From Bidens hawaiensis (Eukaryota > Streptophyta > Magnoliopsida > Asterales > Asteraceae), in the NCBI GenBank assembly GCA_021521415.1, contig JAIQDT010004203.1, forward strand, positions 62,001 to 126,000: a DNA stretch of 64,000 bases, written 5' to 3'. A program made the position numbers and the translations under genes. Under the pieces are notes generated by a model. That model was not told where the DNA came from, made no database searches, and saw nothing but the letters and a program-made list of their open reading frames with translations. This document shows, one piece after another, positions 32,187-44,249 of the stretch; position 1 is the stretch's first letter; the number at the start of each line of letters is the position of its first letter.

Positions 32187-33083
32187 ATGGCTCTCAAATT
32201 TCATATTTGTCCAATCAGCATCATCATCTTCTTCTATCCCTTATTTCAGCAGATCACAAACTGCTCCGCCTCGACTCTCAAATTACACGGGGCCAATGGT
32301 TCACCCGCAACCTTTCGTGCTTTGGCTGCTCTCTACGAGAAGGATCTCCACTTTGACTTCATTACTGTCAATTTAGCAACCCAGGAACACAAGTCACCTC
32401 ACTTCCTCGCTCGCAACGTACGGTATCTTTTATCTTTTTAATTATAAATCTATCGATTGCTCCAAGTTTCTCTAGATCTGACAAATATTCATATATATGT
32501 ATATGCAGCCATTCGGTCAAGTTCCAGTATTCGAGGACGGTGATTTCAAGCTATTCGGTAATAATTACTAATTACCTGAGCCATGCGCAGCTTGTTGCCT
32601 GTTTACCTGCCTCTTTATTATAATTGTTTTGTTGCAGAATCAAGGGCGATTACGAAGTATGTATCCGAGGCTTATGCAGATGCTGGGACGGATATGGTAT
32701 TTAAGGATCCGAAGAAATCAGCGATCCAGACGGTGTGGATGGAGGTGGAAGCTCAGAAGTTTGAGCCGACTACTTCGAAGCTGACGTGGGAGCTGTTTTT
32801 CAAGTCGATGTTTGGGTTGACGACTGACGAGGCAGTTGTGACAGAGTTTGAGAAGAAACTGGCGGATTTGCTTGACGTGTACGAACAACGGCTGACTGAG
32901 AGTAAGTATTTGGGTGGAGATAGGTTCTCGTTGGCGGATTTGCATCATCTGCCGAATACGTATATCTTGATGGGGACGAAGGTGAAGAGTTTGTTTGACG
33001 CTCGGCCGCGTGTCAGCACGTGGGCTGAGGATATTCTTTCCAGGCCTGCTTGGACGAAAGTCGTGTCTCTGTGTGCAAGTTGA
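32187..33083 (+). CDS. Phi-class glutathione S-transferase, GST-2, with N-terminal hydrophobic extension
   Basis: Exons 32187-32417, 32519... corrected by the splice sites to 32509-32557, and 32638-33083 give 726 nt and 241 residues. Residues from ~29 on match GST-1 closely: GSPATFRALAALYEKDLH with the catalytic serine, PFGQVPVF, ESRAITKYV and YLGGDRFSLADLHHLPN. Introns are GT-AG at the same positions and phases as in GST-1. The first ~28 residues are extra, hydrophobic (ISIIIFFYPLF) and end NCSA, like a signal peptide or targeting sequence. No in-frame ATG exists at the GST-1-equivalent start, so this ATG is needed. Role: glutathione conjugation; the compartment is uncertain. Expression could be independent of GST-1, given the 24 kb of retrotransposons between them. 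Confidence 0.92.
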
Positions 33084-33230
33084 ACGTGAGAATTTTGTCG
33101 ACAAACCGTTGTAAGTCGTGTTTTGTGATTGTGGTACCTTGTTCTGTTGTTCCTTTTGACCTACTAAAGATAGTATACAAGCATCTGTGTTGAGTATTAT
33201 TTTGGTTTCAACAATCCAGACAATGAGTCA

Positions 33231-33236
33231 AATAAA
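33231..33236 (+). terminator. AATAAA polyadenylation signal of GST-2
   Basis: AATAAA about 150 bp after the stop codon. An earlier non-canonical signal is possible. Confidence 0.45.
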
Positions 33237-33239
33237 TTA

Positions 33240-35236
33240 AATCGATATACGAAACGAAAATCAAAGATCTCATCTATCCGTTCCGGTGTAAAATGGGTTG
33301 AGGTGCTACAAAAGTCATTTCTTCCCATAGCCGATTTTTTCGTTTGAGCTTTCTGATATGGACCTTCCGGTTAAGACGTTATAACATTGGCCATTGCTTT
33401 TAGCTCTTTGTTTGTTTGTGACTGACCATGTTTGATCTTTAGCCAGTGAGACGCTTGTGTGAGCTCTTCATGTCTCCTAAACGTTCTTGGATATTTTCTA
33501 AGTATGGGTTATCATTATTTTCTTTGGTTTAGACCTATAGTATATAGTATCAAGTTCGGATCATATATATGAGCCTTCCTAGGCTGTGGCTAGGTCTGTC
33601 CCTCGTCCAAGCCCCTATAAGGCCGTTAGTCGGGCCTTTTCAGGGCTTAAAGTCTTGCTCTTATGGTGAATTCTCTTCTTGTAGCACTCCTCCCTTTATT
33701 GTTCGGTCTCTTGGAAAGCCCAAACGAGTGTTATTTGTATTGAGATAATTGGGCTTAGAAGGGTGTGGGCCAAGACGAGAGTTGAGTCGCGATCTAGTTG
33801 ACCTTGGGTTGTGACTGGGCCTGAGTCGCGACGTCCTAGTCGATGAGTTCGGCCTTTGTTTGGTCTTAGAGGTCTTAGGATATGCTATTAACTTGTTCAA
33901 TCTTGTGCACTTGTTATCACCTTCATGAGTAGTCTTGAGCCAAAGCTTAGTCTTGGATGGCTTTGAGCCATGGTTTGGATGCTTGTGGCCTTAAGCTATG
34001 GTTTGGACTGGCCCAACTGGGTAACCTTGAGAAATATACTTGCTCATTGTGAAGCCTTATTATCATCGTTCTATGCTCCTTTTTTTATGCTAATAAATTG
34101 ACTGCCCTTGAGTCTGGCTATGGTTGGTTAATCTAAGGCCGTGATTGGGCTTAAGTTACGGTTACCAAGAGCGTGTTCTTGTCTAGTACTCGGTCCTTGA
34201 TTAGCTAAATTGGGTGTAACCCTAAAGATGTGTCAATATGCAACGAAGGATTTCCCATTTCACATCCAACAACATTTGTTGTGATAGTGTGAAATGTGAT
34301 TATCGGTTGGGGTGACTTTAAATAATTGGGTTTATACTAATTAATAATTAAAAAAATAAAAATTTAAATCAACCTTAGCTCGTGAGCTGGTCCACACCGC
34401 CTTTCAAGAGTCCCTAGCGCCCTTGGTAGGGATGCAAACGAGCCGAGCCCATGATTGACTAGGCTCATTTTTTTTTTACATATGAGAGCTCAGCTCGAAC
34501 TTGGCTCGTGAGTCGTATTTTCAAGCTTGAGATTGGCTTGCTTTTTATCTATTAATTAATTTATATATGTTTTTAGTTATTTTTATATATTTTGAGAAAA
34601 ACCTTAAATGAGTGTAAGCACGGCTCGAGCTCGTGCAATACCTTAAATTAGTCGAAGCTCAATTTGAGCTTGTGTAGTACCTCAGCGAGCATTGTATAAA
34701 CTCATTATACATTTTAGATTTAAGTTGTTTTTTAAATTTTAAAATCTTATCACCTCTTTAACAAAGATATAATTTCCAGTTTAACTGTATCAACTATCAA
34801 GTGGATACAAGGTCTTGGGGGATAACTTAACGTCTAGGATGTTAAAGCTGATTTAGCAAGCGTCAATGATTGGAATATCCCTCCCTTCATGGGTTAAGGA
34901 GCGTTAAAGGTTGTGAAGCCCGCGCCTTATATTTAGCTGCATTTACTTATAAATACAGTTTAATAATCAAAGTTAATTAAACATTTCGTGGAAACATTAT
35001 TTCAAAATCATTCTTAACATCAACTATTCATGTCATAACAAAACAAACATAATTCTTAATTTAAAACTTCATAACATACGTACTTATTCTTCATCAGATG
35101 CTAGCAAGTCTTCTACAGCCACATGCGCTCCTCAGGCCAACTGTCTATACCTATTTGTCTGTGTACATATTAAAAGTCAGCTGCGATAAATGAGCTCTAG
35201 TTTAACATGTCACAAGTTACCCATACACAAATATTC
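33240..35236. other. Intergenic, no gene recognised
   Basis: Short frames only. At about 34420-34700 a GC-rich patch repeats GAGCTCG- and GGCTCGTGAG-like words, a style common in degenerate plant repeats. 33590-34230 is rich in TTGAGTCGCGAC-like and GGCCTT phrases. I see nothing else that can be named. Confidence 0.4.
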
Positions 35237-35500
35237 TTCATGTAACATCCCGGCTTAAGCAGAAACGCCCGAGTGTGACGTACAGATTGTTCAAAACACA
35301 TGTGACACTATTAAGTGACAATATTATCAGTAATTTATTCAAACTTCAAGTACACAAGTTCAAAGCAAACAAATTACATTTAATATAACGAAACATTCAA
35401 ATCAACTTGTCCATTTATTTAAAATATCCCAAGTCTAGTGTCTTCATTATGGCATCACCCTCTAATAATGGTACCTGTAGCATATATATATATAATGTCA
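35237..35500. mobile_element. Possible LTR fragment
   Basis: Begins TGTAACATCCCGGCTTAAGC, the typical start of a Gypsy LTR or the antisense of its end, then loses any recognisable structure. No second LTR or duplication found. Confidence 0.3.
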
Positions 35501-35607
35501 ACTAAATGAAATCCATGATTCAGTATATTACTTATTAAAGTTAATTCAAATTATTTTCTATCTGAATTGATTTCAAAATTTTGAATTTTAATTGATTTAT
35601 TCGTGAG

Positions 35608-35641
35608 GAGCCGGATGAGAAGACATTCTCACGTCCGATTC
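35608..35641 (+). ncRNA. Group II intron domain V-like hairpin (organellar insertion remnant?)
   Basis: Exactly 34 nt, GAGCCGGATGAGAA, loop GACA, then TTCTCACGTCCGATTC. It has the hallmarks of domain V: an AGC near the 5' base, a lower stem, a 2-nt CG bulge on the 3' side, an upper stem and a tetraloop. One lower-stem pair (C-A) and the loop (not GNRA) deviate, so it looks decayed. A likely source is a plastid or mitochondrial intron inserted in nuclear DNA. No flanking organellar gene was recognised. Confidence 0.5.
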
Positions 35642-35759
35642 TGTAGTAGATCTGGAATGAAGAGAATCATGTATTGGAAGTTAATCTTGAAATGGTTCAT
35701 CAAGAAAATTGAAGGGGCTAAGTGAAAGAATTTTAATAAGTTTACTTTGGTACGCTTAT

Positions 35760-37080
35760 TTAGTATGGTAAGAATAAACTAGTTATTTAGTTTCCTAGAA
35801 TGAGTTGTCTTGTTTTACAAGTTGTTAGTTTAGTATAAATAGATGGGGGTTTATGTAATTTGGAAGAATCAAGAATTATAGTAAGAGAAGAGTCGATCTT
35901 GGTTGAGATGAGAGAGCATGCAAGAATGTGTTGTTCGGGTGTTATAGTAGGCGAGAAGCAAGATCATCACCTGAAGTGAAGAGGTCAACGATTGAAAAAT
36001 ATAACGAAGAAGGCAATGTGTTTTTTTTAAGGTTGAGTAAATTAATCAAGCAAGTAAAAAATAAAAAAGCAAACGGTGATAGATGGAAAAGAAGTAGAAG
36101 TAGAAGCAAGCAACCAGGTGAAGCAAACCTTGGTTAATTTAGAGCCGCCATCAAGAAAGATCGAAGCACACAGACAGGTAAGTTGGCTAGCATGCAAGCA
36201 CGTTTAAGATTGGAAGAAACCTACATGGTGAATTAGTTTTCAAAGAAGCAAGTACCACACACCTTAATTAATTAAGGTTTGTGTGAAAAGTGAAGCAAGC
36301 CGAGAAGAAAGTAGTTTTCTTTGTTTTGTTTTATTCTTTTAACAAAAGTAGCAGTTGAAAGAGGGTAGCGGGTTCATTTTGAATCCATGTTTTAGAAAGC
36401 AAGTCCGTTTAAGCAACTAGTAACAAAATCTGATTAGAAAGTAGGTCAGTCAGATCAGCAAGTAGGTCTGTAGCAAGAAAATCTTATTAGCAAGTAGGGT
36501 AGTCAGATCAGCAAGTAGGTCTGCAGCAAGAACCTGATTAGCAAGTGGGTCAGGAGCAAGAAAAACCGGTTAGCAAGTAGGTCGGAAACTGATTAACAAG
36601 TTGGTCAGTATAATGTTTTGCAAGAAAAACTGGTTAGCAAGTTGTCCAGAGCAAGTTCAGAGCAAGTAATTTGATCCTCTGATCAGAAGCAAGAGCAAGA
36701 AACCCAGTTCGGGTTATAGCAAGAGCAAAATTAAATTCGCAAGAATTTAAGCAAGAGAAAGAAACTCATTTTCGAGTTAAAACAAGATCGTTAGCAAGAA
36801 AGAAAGAACAAAACAAGAAACCTCAAAGCAAGAAAGTTTAGCAAGAACTTATCAAGAGAAAGAAGTAAGAAAGTTTAGTTATATTCCTTTTCAAATCCAT
36901 GTTTATGTACAAATGGTGCTTCATTCTAAATAATGAGCGATGTATCATGTAATAAACGTGCAATATCGCTGTCTAGCTTTATGTAACACAAGGAATCCTC
37001 AACTAAATTTATAGGAATGTGAAACCTGAAATGTGCAGTCCTGTAACATTCATTACTTCTTTTTAACCCGAAAACCCGAC
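35760..37080 (+). other. Non-coding repetitive region with promoter-like TATA
   Basis: TATAAATA at 35834-35841 is followed by purine-rich sequence. From about 36390 to 36870 there are roughly 30 AGCAAG words, including repeats of GCAAGTAGGTC with TCAGATCA. The layout (TATA, transcribed-like stretch, no ORF over 70 codons) fits a degraded LTR, but I found no ends. Confidence 0.4.
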
Positions 37081-37119
37081 CCATTTTTTGTTATAAAGAT
37101 ACACACACACACACATATA

Positions 37120-37816
37120 GGGAGATGATCAAGAGAGAACTTCTTCTTAAAGAGAAAACTAGAGAACTAATAAAGAAATATTTTTAATTTAATTAAAAAA
37201 ATATTTTTAAATTTCTGTTTTTGCCATTATTCTTATATTTTGTTACCATTCACTCAAAAATATAAAAAAATAAATAAAAAATAAAAAAAATAATAAAAAA
37301 AACCGTTGTAGTGCACATATGCAATAGATCGACTTTTTTTTATTGCATATGTGTACTAGTGTGTATTTTGATATGTGCAATAATGTTGAATAGCATATAT
37401 GCAATTTTTTGTATTGTATTAGTGCAATAGTGTTATATTATATACAAAAATACCAAAACAACAATATAGTGCATATGTGCATTAGCGTTGTATTACGTAT
37501 ATATGATTGTTTGTTTTGAGTACAATTATTAGTATTTGTATTTTGCATATATTCAATAGTGTGTATTGTATATTGCAGTTGTGTTGTATAATCTAATTGT
37601 GTTGTATTATATGCAATAAAGCACTATTGTATATATGCAATACACATTAGTGCACATATACACTATATCAGCGGTTTTTTTTAAGGAACAATATTATCTT
37701 ATTAGAAGGAGGAAATAAAAAAAATCACAAAATATTTTTTTAAAAAAAGTTAAAAAATAGTTTTTATTAGTTCTCTATTTCTCTCTTTAAGAGGAGTTCT
37801 CTCTAGATCTCACCCC
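37120..37816. mobile_element. MITE family B, copy 2 (long form)
   Basis: Same termini as 6001-6209 (GGGAGATGATCAAGAGAGAA at the left, TTCTCTCTAGATCTCACCCC at the right), with a ~480-bp larger interior rich in TGCAATA-type words. The short copy at 6001 is probably an internal deletion of this form. Confidence 0.85.
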
Positions 37817-37836
37817 TATACATACATACATACATA

Positions 37837-38158
37837 GGCAAAGTATAAAATGAAAACCCACTTGAATTATGAAAACCTGTGAAAAACCCTATGTAACATC
37901 GGTTTTTTTGTTGTACATGTAATATATGTTATTACATTTAATACAAAACATTGAAAACATAAAAAAAAATATTTTGCTATTTTTTTACTAATTTTTATAT
38001 ATGTTTTCAGGAGAGAGAAAATGTAAATTAACTTTTACATTTTTTATTAACTTTAATTGTGGACCACAAGATTTAATGTTTAATTAAAAACATGTGGTTA
38101 AAAATGGGTTTTTAGAGTTTTCACAACTCAAGTGGGTTTTTATTCTAACCTAACCCTA
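37837..38158. mobile_element. MITE family A, copy 2
   Basis: Inverted relative to the copy at 5666-5978. The ends match (AAAACCCACTTG at the left, CACAACTCAAGTGGGTTTTT at the right) and so does the interior (GGAGAGAGAAAATG, CATGTGG). It lies 20 bp from MITE B copy 2; A and B are also neighbours at 5.7-6.2 kb. Confidence 0.88.
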
Positions 38159-38917
38159 TATATATATATTAAGCTTCGTTAATGTATTTATTATTCGTCA
38201 ATTTCTTTTGAGTTCGTTAAATCGATCCGATTTATCGTTTACGTGTATTCTTGTTTATTATTCATCATTACGATTATGCTCACGATGAATTTCATTTAAT
38301 GTTCGTTTTATATTATTTTCGTTCAATTATTAAAACTCCAGGTTTTAACATTTAATCGATTTTCAAGCTATCGGGTATAATATGAAAATAACATGAATAT
38401 AATTATTTATACTTTTTGAAAAATTCATAACATTCAAAAGTTCAAGGTTCTTTTTGGTAAATATAACTTATTAATTGTTTCAATAGAATCTTAAACTACA
38501 AGGTCCTAAAGTGTAATTTTGATTTAAATTATATTATTTTATAAAAATCAACCCAGCCCACCCCCCCCCCCCATTGGCCCGCTTATCCAATCACGCGCTT
38601 CGGTCGCCGGAAACGGCGCCGGTAGCCTCGATTACCCCCAAAATCCTCGCTATTTTACCCATCCAAATAGTATAACGGCTCGCTACGTCAATAACCGACC
38701 TTATCAACATCTTAATTATATTATAATATCCTAAATCCATGAATTAATCTTCGATGAACCGCCGGATTTTATGTAAAACTCATTCACGAGCCTACATTCT
38801 AATTGCATGTGTAAATACGGTCCTAACATCAAACTAAACTCTCTCACAACATCAAAACCCACTAAGATACTATCTATAATCTCTAACCAACTCGTTTCAA
38901 TCCGACTCCGGCCAACC
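38159..38917. other. Intergenic spacer, no gene
   Basis: AT-rich, then GC-richer from ~38550, with a C13-like run near 38562. No recognisable feature. Confidence 0.4.
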
Positions 38918-40102
38918 TGTAACATTTCAGGATTTTATCGTATTTGTTTATCATTGTTGAACGTTATTCGGATCTAAAATTTTTTTATAAGACTTTACAT
39001 TTATGAGTCACTTAGTTTCCTAGTATTCACATTTAGGTCCTCCATGTTTTACTAAGTGTTTATAGCATAAAACGTACAACTAACGGCCAAAATACAAACT
39101 AGAGGGACTAATATTGCACAAAACGAAACCACCACCACCTGGACGCCGAAGCGCCGTGCGGTGGCAGCGGTCCTTTTGGCCGCGCAGCGCCGCGGGGATG
39201 CTGGTCTGTTTCCTTCATGAAAAAAAGTTTCCTAAACTCGTTTTTGGCATAAAATCGTGTATTTTCGGCATATTAGAGAATTAAGGACCAAGACATCTTA
39301 ATATAACTGAAATACATATTATAATTCGTTTCTTAATCACCAATATCAAATATTTTGATTATATTCAGTGATTTCATCATTAAAATCATATATTCTTCCT
39401 TAATCGAGTTAAAGGCCCATAATTAGTTCATTATAACTTTTTCTATATAAACAACCTTCAAATCTCTGTCACAAAACTTTTCAACAACCCTAGTTATTAT
39501 TCTCAGCCGTCCATACCCTCTGCCATCTCGTATTTCTCTCGTTTTTTGGTGTTTTATTGAAGAACCGTTCATAAACCGGTTGACTTTGCAAGTTCAAGGA
39601 CCTTTGACTCGTTATATCTCGTTGTTCGTTCACTTTCCGGGTAAGTTATAAACTGAGCTTTCGTTCATAAACATTCACTAGTCGATAACCTTCAATCAAT
39701 TTCTGAGATTGAAGGGTATTGATTGGTCAATTGATTTAAAACCCGATAAAGGGTAAAACAGTCAACAAGTTTGACTTTATATTTTCTCATACTTCTGGTC
39801 GGATTCAACGTTCGGTCCAGAAGACTTTTATTCTCATAATGAAATTTTAAGGCTACTGACGAAAACCTGACTTCTGACTCGTTGTTTGGATTCTAGTCAG
39901 TACCAGCTCGCTTAAATCTTAAATATAACATAACTTGAGTTCTAGACTTCCGTTTGAATTGATTCTAGCGGCAACGAGTTTGCTTATACATATATTATCA
40001 TATCTCAAATTTTCAAGTTCTGATCATTACTCTCGTTCGACGCGTAGTGGACGACTCGCTTAAACTTTACTCGTTTATTCGTAGTTATATTCACTTGCCT
40101 TT

Positions 40103-42480
40103 TGTGACATTCGTCAATTTCGGGTCTTGTTTGTATTTGTTTTTGTATTTGTTTATTATGTAAACCGACCCGATTTGTAAACCGAAGCTTATGTTATTAT
40201 CAAAATGATGGATTTTTGTTAGAATATTGTTTCACACTTGTTGGATCTTGAAAACATCCTATTTTTATTTTTATTTTTATTTATTTATTTATTATTTATT
40301 TATTTTTTTGTTGTTTTGTGTTTTTGTCTTGATCCATTTTGCATGAAAACTCTTGTGTCTCACACCCATATTTGACCACCAACATTACCCTATATATACA
40401 CCACCTTTCCTCTTCATTTTCCCTTGCTACAACTCAAAAAAAAAAAACTCTCTCAAACATCAAAGATTCGAGGTTATCTTCTTAAGTGTTCTTGAAGGAT
40501 TTTGGTCTTTCATCTTAATTAGTTTATGTAGCCTTATTAATACTTGTTTATGGTTGTGCAACATATATATAATACACACCCCTTGTTTACCTTTGGTAGT
40601 TACTTCTCCGATTCCGGTCGGTGAGGTTTCGGACCCCATAAGGCAAGGCTTCATAGAGGACTTCGTGTCCTTGATATATATACATTTATATAACTTGTTC
40701 ATACATATTAATCTTGCTTATTTTAGTTTGTTGGTCATGTTTACAAGTTCCATGGTTATGGGTTTTTAAAAGTCTATGCTTCGGTTTAACCGTAAATAGC
40801 TCTAAACCGTAAACCGAACTTTGTTACTAGTTTTGTTTGTTTAAACATACTTAGTGTTAGATCTAAGTTTTTAAAATCATTTTTACAAATTCTATGGTTA
40901 TGGGTTTGTAGAATCTTACCTCGGTCTTAACCCGAAACACGATCCGAACCGAAAACCGAACTTTTGTTTAAAGACTTTATTGTTAACTTTTTGGTATTTT
41001 TTTTATTTGTACATTATTATACAAGTTCTTTAGTGTTTGGACATGTGGAAACCATCTATGAACTTGTTGTGAGATGGAAACCGAACCAAACCGATTCTTG
41101 CTCGCTTAAGACACACAAGTGTGTTTTTTTAGCCATCAAGACTTGTATAGTTCTTTAAAAATAGTTACAAATTGATTTTTAAATATTTTCTTAAGTACTT
41201 GGAAATGTTGGATCCAACTTGATCTCATAACAAAGTTTGGACCGACAAAACCGAACACTCGCTTAACGTGCGTTGTTAGTTCTAAAACAATGGAACTACA
41301 TACTTGGTTAAGTCTTACTAAATTTTATTGAGTTATCTCATAACATTCAATATTTTGGAAAGTTGACTTTGGGTTTGACCAATTATCAAGACCCGAACCG
41401 ACAACCCGAACACTCGATAAAAAAAAACCCGTTTTAGCATCTTTATTCCAAAGGGATTTGCATTCTTGCATTTTACCCACCTTATTACTTAACATAGGTT
41501 GAGTAAATATTAAGGTTAGATACTTTAACCCGGTTTCGAGCAAACTTACATTTTTAAAGGGTTATTATTATAAATTCTTAAATAGTCACATTTTAAAACC
41601 TTGAACTTTAATTATTTACATTTCTCAACAATTATTTTGTTTAAAGACCTTCAAGACAACCTTTCTAAATTCAAGACTTCTTTTCTTTTTAGGCATTGTG
41701 CGTTAAACTCGTCGTTCCGACAAATCTCCAAATTATCATCTTTCAAGTTTACTACTTGAAGGTGAGTACTTCATACCCCATTTTCCATCTTTTATTTTGG
41801 GGGTGACATTTCATACTTATTCAACAAAATGCTTTATATTTGAATCTTAAACCACAAACGTAGTTGTATACTTTACCTAAATAATTGCTCGATTTGGTGT
41901 TCTATGCTTATATGCCTATGTGTTTATCGCTTTTGGTTGGTGGAACTATAAAATCCTAGACTATTTGGCATCCCCTTATAGCAAGGTGTCGTTAACGTAA
42001 TGCAATTAACGATAACTATAAAATCCTAGACTATTTGGCATCCCCTTATAGCTAGGTGTCGCTAATGTGTTTAGCGATATCTATTTATCCAAATTACCAC
42101 TTTTATTTATTGTTTCGTATGCAAGTTTTGTGGCTATCTTTATTATATACTAATATGATTAAACTTATGAATTGCTCACCGACCTTTGTGTTGACAAACT
42201 TTATTTTATGAAATGTTGCAGGTTTGCATCTTGGTTGATTTATGATTGTGAAGAAAACGACATCAAAGACCTTAGGATATTAGTAAAAATGAACAATATC
42301 AATTTGCCATATTTTGTGATATCTTGTTTATGGTTATTTTATGGATAATTGTTATGTAACATTTTCGATGTTGTGAAATGAAATGAGTTTGTTAAATACT
42401 GTCACTTTAATTAGTGTCATGTGCTTATGGACAATTGTTACACCTCGGCATGTTCCGCCGCCTTTGGTCGGGGTGTGACA
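40103..42480 (+). mobile_element. Second solo LTR, nested in the E5 5' LTR
   Basis: 2378 bp, starts TGTGACATTCGTCAATTTCG and ends TCGGGGTGTGACA, target duplication CCTTT (40098-40102 and 42481-42485). The E5 3' LTR is uninterrupted at the same point, which confirms the insertion. TATATATA at 40391-40398 is followed by C/A-rich leader-like sequence. An open frame at 40353-40769 shows no known domain. TG...CA ends and length fit a Gypsy solo LTR. Confidence 0.9.
41944..42083. repeat. 70-bp tandem duplication
   Basis: Two copies (41944-42013, 42014-42083) containing AAATCCTAGACTATTTGGCA; the second copy has a few substitutions. Inside the solo LTR. Confidence 0.85.
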
Positions 42481-43192
42481 CCTTTAATCTAAGGTGAGTT
42501 TTATTATTTCCCTATTTTACTCAGTTTTCTAAAACGTTTTGGGGACATATGCGTATACCATACTATATATATATATATATATATATATAATAGCAAACGT
42601 GTAATTGTGTGTGATTAATCAAATATACTTGTTACGTGCTTACTTGTCTTTTGTATGCAATCACTTGACTTATCCCCTTGGAGAGGTTTCACATATTGAC
42701 CACCGCCCGATTCGCTTGGCAACGGTCTTACTCTATTTTTTTGCTTATAGTTGATTTATAGATGCCCGATTCACTTGGCAATGGTTTAATCGACAACTTA
42801 TTTGTTCATGATTTGATTTCATTACCGCATTTATTATGTTTTGCTTATTTTTCTTATTTATTATATTAACATTATTTGTGGTGTCAAAAACTGGTGTTAA
42901 ACTCACTCAACATGTGTTGTTGACAAAACTCCATTTTCTACGCATATGCAGGTTGTTTGTATTGAAGATTGAAGTTTGGACACTTAGACAAGATCTTAAG
43001 ATATGACCAAGATAAACATTATTTGAGCTTATATTTATATATGTAAATTGTTTGTTATAATTGGATAATGTGTGTATTATTTGAAGAAAATAATTAATTA
43101 GATATTATCAATTATATTTATGATAGTATCTTCGAGCTGTGAGTAATCGGATCACGCCCTGGCATTTCCGCCTTAGGTTGGGTGTGACAGGT

Positions 43193-43204
43193 TGGTATCA
43201 GAGC
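43193..43204 (+). promoter_or_regulatory. E5 primer-binding site
   Basis: TGGTATCAGAGC, complementary to initiator tRNA-Met, a few bases after the 5' LTR. Confidence 0.9.
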
Positions 43205-44249
43205 CGAAGGTTATAAGATAGGTCATTAGAATTTGTCCTAGACATATGCACAGGACCCTATACGTGCTTATCTGAACCGCCTTATGTGCTATTTAATAAA
43301 TTGTTTGCAGCTTGCTTAGATTAATTATTTTATTGTATTTATCTTATTTATTTATTGCACACACACACACACACAAATTCCAAGGTTACGCCTCACTTTC
43401 AAAATATTTTTTTAAATCCTCTTAATTTTAGTAGATTACCTTTTATTGTGGGAAATTCCTTAATAATTCTCGTGTTTTGTTTTGCTCTTTCATCTTGAAG
43501 CATGGGGGTATGACAATGTCGTACAACCATAACTTTAAGTGGTACCCGTAATCGGCTAAACGGTTGCGTGGTAAACATAACCGGCTAAACGGTTATACTT
43601 TCAAATAGTTTTTTTAAATTATTTTAAATGCTTAGTTGGGTGAAAAATCCATTGAAATCCATGGGTACTCCAACTATTCATTTCTTAAACCATTTTCGAT
43701 TTGATTTTGGGTAGGAACGTATCGTGCTGGGTGGTTCCCGAGATACATCAACTACTTATATTTGATTCGTTGATTCAATATTTAGTTGAGTCGGTTAAAT
43801 GCCATGTAACGCTCATGGTCCGAACAACTCCATTGATTCGATAATTCGTTAATTAGTTGGGTCAGTTAAATGCCATGTACACTCTCATGGGCTGACCAAC
43901 TCAATCGTTTATTACTCGTTATTTGAATTGGTCCAAAAAATTGCCATGGAACGCTCATGGGAGGCCAACTCATTGAACATGTTTGGTTATTTTATTTGGG
44001 ATCTCGAGCTACCATGGGAAGCCAATGGAAAGCCCAACCCAATAACATTTTACTTTTGAATTTTTGTAAACATTATTTATTAAATTAAATATCTCAAGAA
44101 AATTATTCACAATATTTTAAATCCCGACTCGTACTCGAGTCATCACTTGCACAATTTTATTTAGGTACACTTCTCTATTATTTCATATCAACTTATTCAC
44201 ACAACTTACCCATCATCTCATAAGATTTCATTTTTGGTCCTCGTAGAAT
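43205..44249 (+). other. E5 leader
   Basis: Non-coding; holds a CA run (43360-43376) and four GCCATG-type repeats at 43800-44030. No gene. Confidence 0.5.

Larger units (their letters stand above)
38918..43189 (+). repeat. E5 5' LTR with nested solo LTR
   Basis: Starts TGTAACATTTCAGG and ends GGTTGGGTGTGACA. The LTR proper is 38918-40102 plus 42486-43189. Includes a GC-rich block near 39140-39190 that recurs in the 3' LTR. Confidence 0.85.

Noticed and set aside
33590..34230. Possible protein-coding remnant after GST-2
   Set aside because: Frames are short and the phrases repetitive. No motif or splice structure could be supported.
40353..40769. 138-codon frame in the nested solo LTR
   Set aside because: No recognisable domain, and it lies just at the LTR promoter and leader. 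I treat it as chance.
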